A DNA stretch of 64,000 nt from Corynebacterium suedekumii. GTDB taxonomy: Bacteria; Actinomycetota; Actinomycetes; Mycobacteriales; Mycobacteriaceae. Location of the stretch: assembly GCF_030252185.1 (NCBI RefSeq), contig NZ_CP126970.1:248001-312000 (forward strand). Direction: 5' to 3'. A program made the translations under genes and the position numbers. Numbering within the stretch: the stretch's first letter is position 1; every line of letters starts with the position of its first letter. Under the pieces are notes generated by a model. That model was not told the DNA's origin. It saw nothing but the letters and a program-made list of their open reading frames with translations, and did not search any database. Positions 60,874-64,000 of this stretch are shown one piece after another.

Positions 60874-62304
60874 CTAGAGGATCTCACCCGGCTGGTACTT
60901 CGCGGCCTCCGGGTGCAGCTGCACCAGGGCGTCGATGCGGCTGACCACCCGGTCGACCTGGGTCTCGGCGGCGCCGATGAAGGCGTGCTTGTCGGCCAGG
61001 GCGGCCTCGAGCTCGGCCTGGGTCATCGGGAGGCGTTCGTCGGCGGCGAGGCGTTCGATGAGGTCCTGGCCGCCGCCGTTCTCGCGCATGTTCAGTGCCA
61101 CGGCGACGGCGTTCTCCTTGATCACCTCGTGGGCGGTCTCGCGGCCGACGCCGGCGCGGACGGCGGCCATGAGGATGCGGGTGGTGGCCAGGAACGGCAG
61201 GTAGCGCTCGAGCTCCCGGTCGATCATGGCCGGGAAGGCACCGAACTCGTCGAGGACGGTGAGGAAGGTCTCGAACATGCCGTCAATGGCGAAGAAGGCG
61301 TCCGGCAGGGCGACGCGGCGGATGACGGAGCAGAAGACGTCGCCTTCGTTCCACTGCTGGCCGGCGAGGTCGGCGACCATGGTGAGGTAGCCGCGGAGGA
61401 TGACCTGCAGGCCACCGACGCGCTCGCAGGAGCGGGCGTTCATCTTGTGCGGCATGGCCGAGGAGCCGACCTGGCCCTCCTTGAAGCCCTCGGTGACGGT
61501 CTCGTTGCCGGCCATGAGGCGGATGGTGTGGGCCAGGGAGGAGGGGCCGGCGCCGAGCTGGACGAGGACGGAGACGGCGTCGAAGTCGAGGGAGCGCGGG
61601 TAGACCTGTCCGACGGAGTCGAAGATCCGGGCGAAGCCGAGGTAGTCGGCGATGGAGGTCTCCAGGGAGGCGAGCTTGTTCTGGTTGCCGCCCATGAGGT
61701 CGAGCATGTCCTGGGAGGTGCCCATGGGACCCTTGATGCCGCGCAGCGGGTAGCGGCCGAGCAGTTCCTCGGCGCGTTCGATGGCGACGAGCATCTCGTC
61801 GGCCGCGGAGGCGAAGCGCTTGCCCAGGGTGGTGGCCTGGGCGGCGACGTTGTGGGAGCGGCCGGCCATGACCAGGGACTGGTACTGGGAGGCGCGGGTC
61901 CCGATGCGGGCGACGACCGCGACGGCCTTGTCCCGGATGAACTCCAGGGAGCGGAAGATCTGCAGCTGCTCGACGTTCTCGGTGAGATCGCGCGAGGTCA
62001 TGCCCTTGTGGATGTGCTCGTGCCCGGCCAGGGCGTTGAACTCCTCGATCCGCGCCTTGACGTCGTGGCGGGTGACCCGCTCACGGGCGGCGATGGAGAC
62101 GAGGTCGACCCGGTCGATGACATCCTCGTAGGCGGTGATCGCCTCGGCGGGGATGTCCACGCCCAGATCCTTCTGCGCCTTCATCACGGCGATCCAGAGC
62201 TGCCGCTCCAGGATGATCTTGTACTCCGGGCTCCACAGCTGGGTCAGCTCGGCGGAGGCGTAGCGGTTGGACAGGACGTTTGCGATCTTCACGTTATCGG
62301 CCAC
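60874..62304 (-). CDS. purB: Adenylosuccinate lyase
   Basis: 476 residues of the fumarase/aspartase superfamily: signature [63 protein letters not shown] and [13 protein letters not shown]. Acts twice in purine synthesis, releasing fumarate from SAICAR and adenylosuccinate. GTG 62304 lies 6 nt after GATAAT (62316-62311), so the transcript is probably leaderless although the gene is only 19 bp after the aminotransferase. The frame continues upstream without similarity. Confidence 0.96.
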   Translation of the reverse strand: MADNVKIANVLSNRYASAELTQLWSPEYKIILERQLWIAVMKAQKDLGVDIPAEAITAYEDVIDRVDLVSIAARERVTRHDVKARIEEFNALAGHEHIHKGMTSRDLTENVEQLQIFRSLEFIRDKAVAVVARIGTRASQYQSLVMAGRSHNVAAQATTLGKRFASAADEMLVAIERAEELLGRYPLRGIKGPMGTSQDMLDLMGGNQNKLASLETSIADYLGFARIFDSVGQVYPRSLDFDAVSVLVQLGAGPSSLAHTIRLMAGNETVTEGFKEGQVGSSAMPHKMNARSCERVGGLQVILRGYLTMVADLAGQQWNEGDVFCSVIRRVALPDAFFAIDGMFETFLTVLDEFGAFPAMIDRELERYLPFLATTRILMAAVRAGVGRETAHEVIKENAVAVALNMRENGGGQDLIERLAADERLPMTQAELEAALADKHAFIGAAETQVDRVVSRIDALVQLHPEAAKYQPGEIL

Positions 62305-62323
62305 GCCCTGATTATCGCACGAG

Positions 62324-63496
62324 TCACCGACCGAGATATGCACCGAGCCTGCGGCAGGCCTCCCGGGTCTGATCCTCCGGTGCGCACAGGGACAGGCGGA
62401 CCCACTGGTGGCCGTGGACGGGGTCGAAGTCGATGCCGGGGGCGAAGGCCACGCCGATGGCGTCGACGAGCTCGTGGCACCAGGCCTCGGAGTCGTCGGT
62501 GACGTCGGAGACATCGAGCCAGAAGTACAGGCCGCCGTCGGGTTCGGCGAAGCGGGTGAACCCGATCTTCGGCAGTTCCTCCAGCAGGGCGCGGCGGGCG
62601 GCGGCGTAGTGGGTGATATGGCCGTCGAGTTCGGCACGCGCCGCCGCGGAGAAGGCGGCCCGGCCAGCGACCTGGGAGATCGCCGGGGCACACAGGGCGA
62701 GGGAGGCCTGCAGGTTCTCCACCGGGGTGAGCAGTTCGTCGGGGAGGATGAGCCAGCCGATGCGCCAGCCGGTCATGGAGTAGTACTTCGACAGGGTGCC
62801 TACGACGATGGCCCGGTCGGAGAACTGCCGGGCGGTGGCCAGGGGGCGGCCGAAGCTCATGCCGTGGTAGTCCTCGTCCGAGATGAGCACGGCGCCGTTG
62901 TCCTCACACCACCGTGCGATGCGCTCGAGTTCGGCCGGGTCGATGATGGTGCCCGACGGGTTGCCCGGGGAGGTGACGATGACGGCCTTCGGCTTGTCCT
63001 CCACCGGCAGGGCATCGAGCATGGCGGCGGTGGGCTGGAAGCGGGTGGACTCGTCGCAGACGAGGTCGACGACGCGGGCGCCGAGGGACTCGAGGATGTT
63101 GCGGTAGGCCGGGTAGCCGGGGCAGGACAGGGCGACGGTGTCCCCGTGGTCGAGCACGGCGAGGAAGGAGGCGACGAAACCGCCGGAGGAGCCGGTGGTG
63201 ATGACGACGTTGTCGGCGGAGGTCTCCACCCCGTACGTCGAGGAGTGCCACGACGCGACCGTCTCCCGGAGGTCCCGGTCGCCGACGACCTCGGTGTAGC
63301 CGAGGGTGGAGGCGTGCAGGGACGCCTCGGCCGCCTCGAGTACCGCGCCCGGCGCGCCCGTGGTGGGCTGTCCGGCGCAGAGCATGATGGTGTCCTTGCC
63401 CTCGCGGCGGCGCCGGTGCACGATGTCGAGCATCTGCATGACGCGGAAGGGCTGGACCTGGCCCCGTTGGCTGACGATCCCGCTCATGAGTGTCAC
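62324..63496 (-). CDS. Class I/II pyridoxal-phosphate aminotransferase
   Basis: 390 residues. Cofactor Lys in [16 protein letters not shown], phosphate-binding [19 protein letters not shown] and [11 protein letters not shown], and a C-terminal R-L-S-L-C. Substrate uncertain; related genes between purD and purB are annotated as aspartate- or aromatic-type aminotransferases. GTG 63496 overlaps the purD stop by 4 bp and has AAGGA 7 nt upstream, so translation is coupled; ATG 63487 is an alternative. Confidence 0.9.
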   Translation of the reverse strand: MTLMSGIVSQRGQVQPFRVMQMLDIVHRRRREGKDTIMLCAGQPTTGAPGAVLEAAEASLHASTLGYTEVVGDRDLRETVASWHSSTYGVETSADNVVITTGSSGGFVASFLAVLDHGDTVALSCPGYPAYRNILESLGARVVDLVCDESTRFQPTAAMLDALPVEDKPKAVIVTSPGNPSGTIIDPAELERIARWCEDNGAVLISDEDYHGMSFGRPLATARQFSDRAIVVGTLSKYYSMTGWRIGWLILPDELLTPVENLQASLALCAPAISQVAGRAAFSAAARAELDGHITHYAAARRALLEELPKIGFTRFAEPDGGLYFWLDVSDVTDDSEAWCHELVDAIGVAFAPGIDFDPVHGHQWVRLSLCAPEDQTREACRRLGAYLGR

Positions 63497-64000
63497 AGCG
63501 TGATCCTTCCCTCCACCGCGGGCAGGGCGATGTCGGTGCGGTAGAAGGAGCCGTCGAGGTCGATCTCCGCGATGGTGGCGTAGGCGTCCTCGCGAGCCGC
63601 CGCCAACGTCGGGCCGACGCCGAGGATGTTGAGCACGCGGCCGCCGGCGGAGACCAGGTCGCCGGAGTCGGTGCGGGAGGTGCCGGCGTGGAGGACCTTC
63701 GCGGCGTCGTCAAGCATGTCGCCGGTGATGACGTCGCCGGTGCGCGGGGACGCCGGGTAGTCGGCGGCGGCCAGCACCACGGTCAGGGCGTAGGCGTCGC
63801 GCCAGGCCAGGGGCGGGTGGGAGGCGAGGGTGCCGGAGGCGACGGCGTCGAGAAGCCCGGCGAGCGGGGTCTCCAGCAGGGCGAGGACGGCCTGGGTCTC
63901 CGGGTCACCGAAGCGGGCGTTGAACTCGACGACGCTCGGGCCGTCCGCACCCCAGGCCAGGCCGGCGTAGAGCAGCCCGGAGTAGGGGGTGCCGCGGCGC
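63493..64000 (-). CDS. purD: Phosphoribosylamine-glycine ligase, C-terminal part
   Basis: The N-terminus lies beyond the right edge. The visible ~168 residues include [51 protein letters not shown] (the ATP-grasp metal/ATP-binding region [10 protein letters not shown]) and [19 protein letters not shown] with the C-terminal domain [37 protein letters not shown]. Second step of purine synthesis. First visible gene of the purD-aminotransferase-purB series. Confidence 0.96.
   Translation of the reverse strand, partial: RRGTPYSGLLYAGLAWGADGPSVVEFNARFGDPETQAVLALLETPLAGLLDAVASGTLASHPPLAWRDAYALTVVLAAADYPASPRTGDVITGDMLDDAAKVLHAGTSRTDSGDLVSAGGRVLNILGVGPTLAAAREDAYATIAEIDLDGSFYRTDIALPAVEGRITL

Overview
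The window is GC-rich chromosome of a mycolate-containing actinobacterium, almost certainly a high-GC Corynebacterium. The reasons are a RamA-type LuxR regulator beside cysK-cysE, a mycothiol synthase (mshD), an actA-dusB-phoU-pstBACS block, a MurA with Asp in place of the catalytic Cys, an rRNA spacer without tRNA, and very frequent leaderless start codons. I cannot name the species.

Layout, left to right. 1-2.95 kb: a sugar MFS porter cut by the window edge, divergent nadE, then a fructosamine-kinase-like gene and a flavin-binding-barrel gene. 3.0-6.5 kb: two tRNA-Ala genes, a membrane-anchored DsbA-like protein, a MauE/DoxX-like membrane protein and phosphoglucomutase. 6.6-12.2 kb: an alanine/glycine:Na+ symporter, a two-gene fluoride channel, and an FtsX/MacB-type ABC exporter. 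12.4-21.4 kb: ilvD, then a complete 16S-23S-5S rRNA operon on the minus strand and murA upstream of it. 21.4-29.8 kb: ramA, cysK, cysE, a small acetyltransferase, four tRNAs (Glu-Asp-Asp-Phe), a CsoR-type regulator, a frameshifted DUF2254 gene, a DCC-family oxidoreductase, an unusual operon of tiny amphipathic peptides plus secreted proteins, an NAD(P)-binding oxidoreductase and tRNA-Lys. 30-38 kb: actA, dusB, phoU and pstB-pstA-pstC-pstS with a PHO-box-like promoter. 38-44 kb: mshD, a DUF2993 protein, a lipid-kinase-like gene, a nitrobindin-fold protein, a class IV aminotransferase, ygfZ and a DUF3073 protein. 44-64 kb: purine biosynthesis (purM, purF, purL, purQ, purS, purC, purB, purD), interleaved with a sterol-carrier-fold protein, a double hot-dog thioesterase, LysE exporter + Lrp regulator, a hemolysin III-like protein, an extracellular nuclease, a glutathione-peroxidase-like protein, a DUF2334 protein, a prolyl oligopeptidase and an aminotransferase.

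The most interesting element is the 27.75-28.94 kb operon. It encodes a 93-aa secreted protein, a 48-aa peptide, a 211-aa secreted protein and a 38-aa peptide. The three short products share an aromatic-Phe-Asp-acid motif followed by a Leu/Ile-Val-Glu-(Ser/Ala/Thr)-Ile amphipathic tail. The two smallest lack signal peptides, as mycomembrane PorA/PorH peptides do. I recognise no described family for this set.

Two genome-scale patterns also stand out. Over twenty genes start 6-8 nt after a -10 box (leaderless), and five divergent pairs pack two such promoters into 35-43 bp between start codons. A 13-mer, GCTTNTCGACGCC, recurs about eleven times and forces rare codons.

Five genes (DUF2254, lipid kinase, class IV aminotransferase, purF, nuclease) carry single-base frameshifts, three of them at C4/G4 runs. 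Sequencing or assembly error is the simplest explanation, and raw reads should decide.
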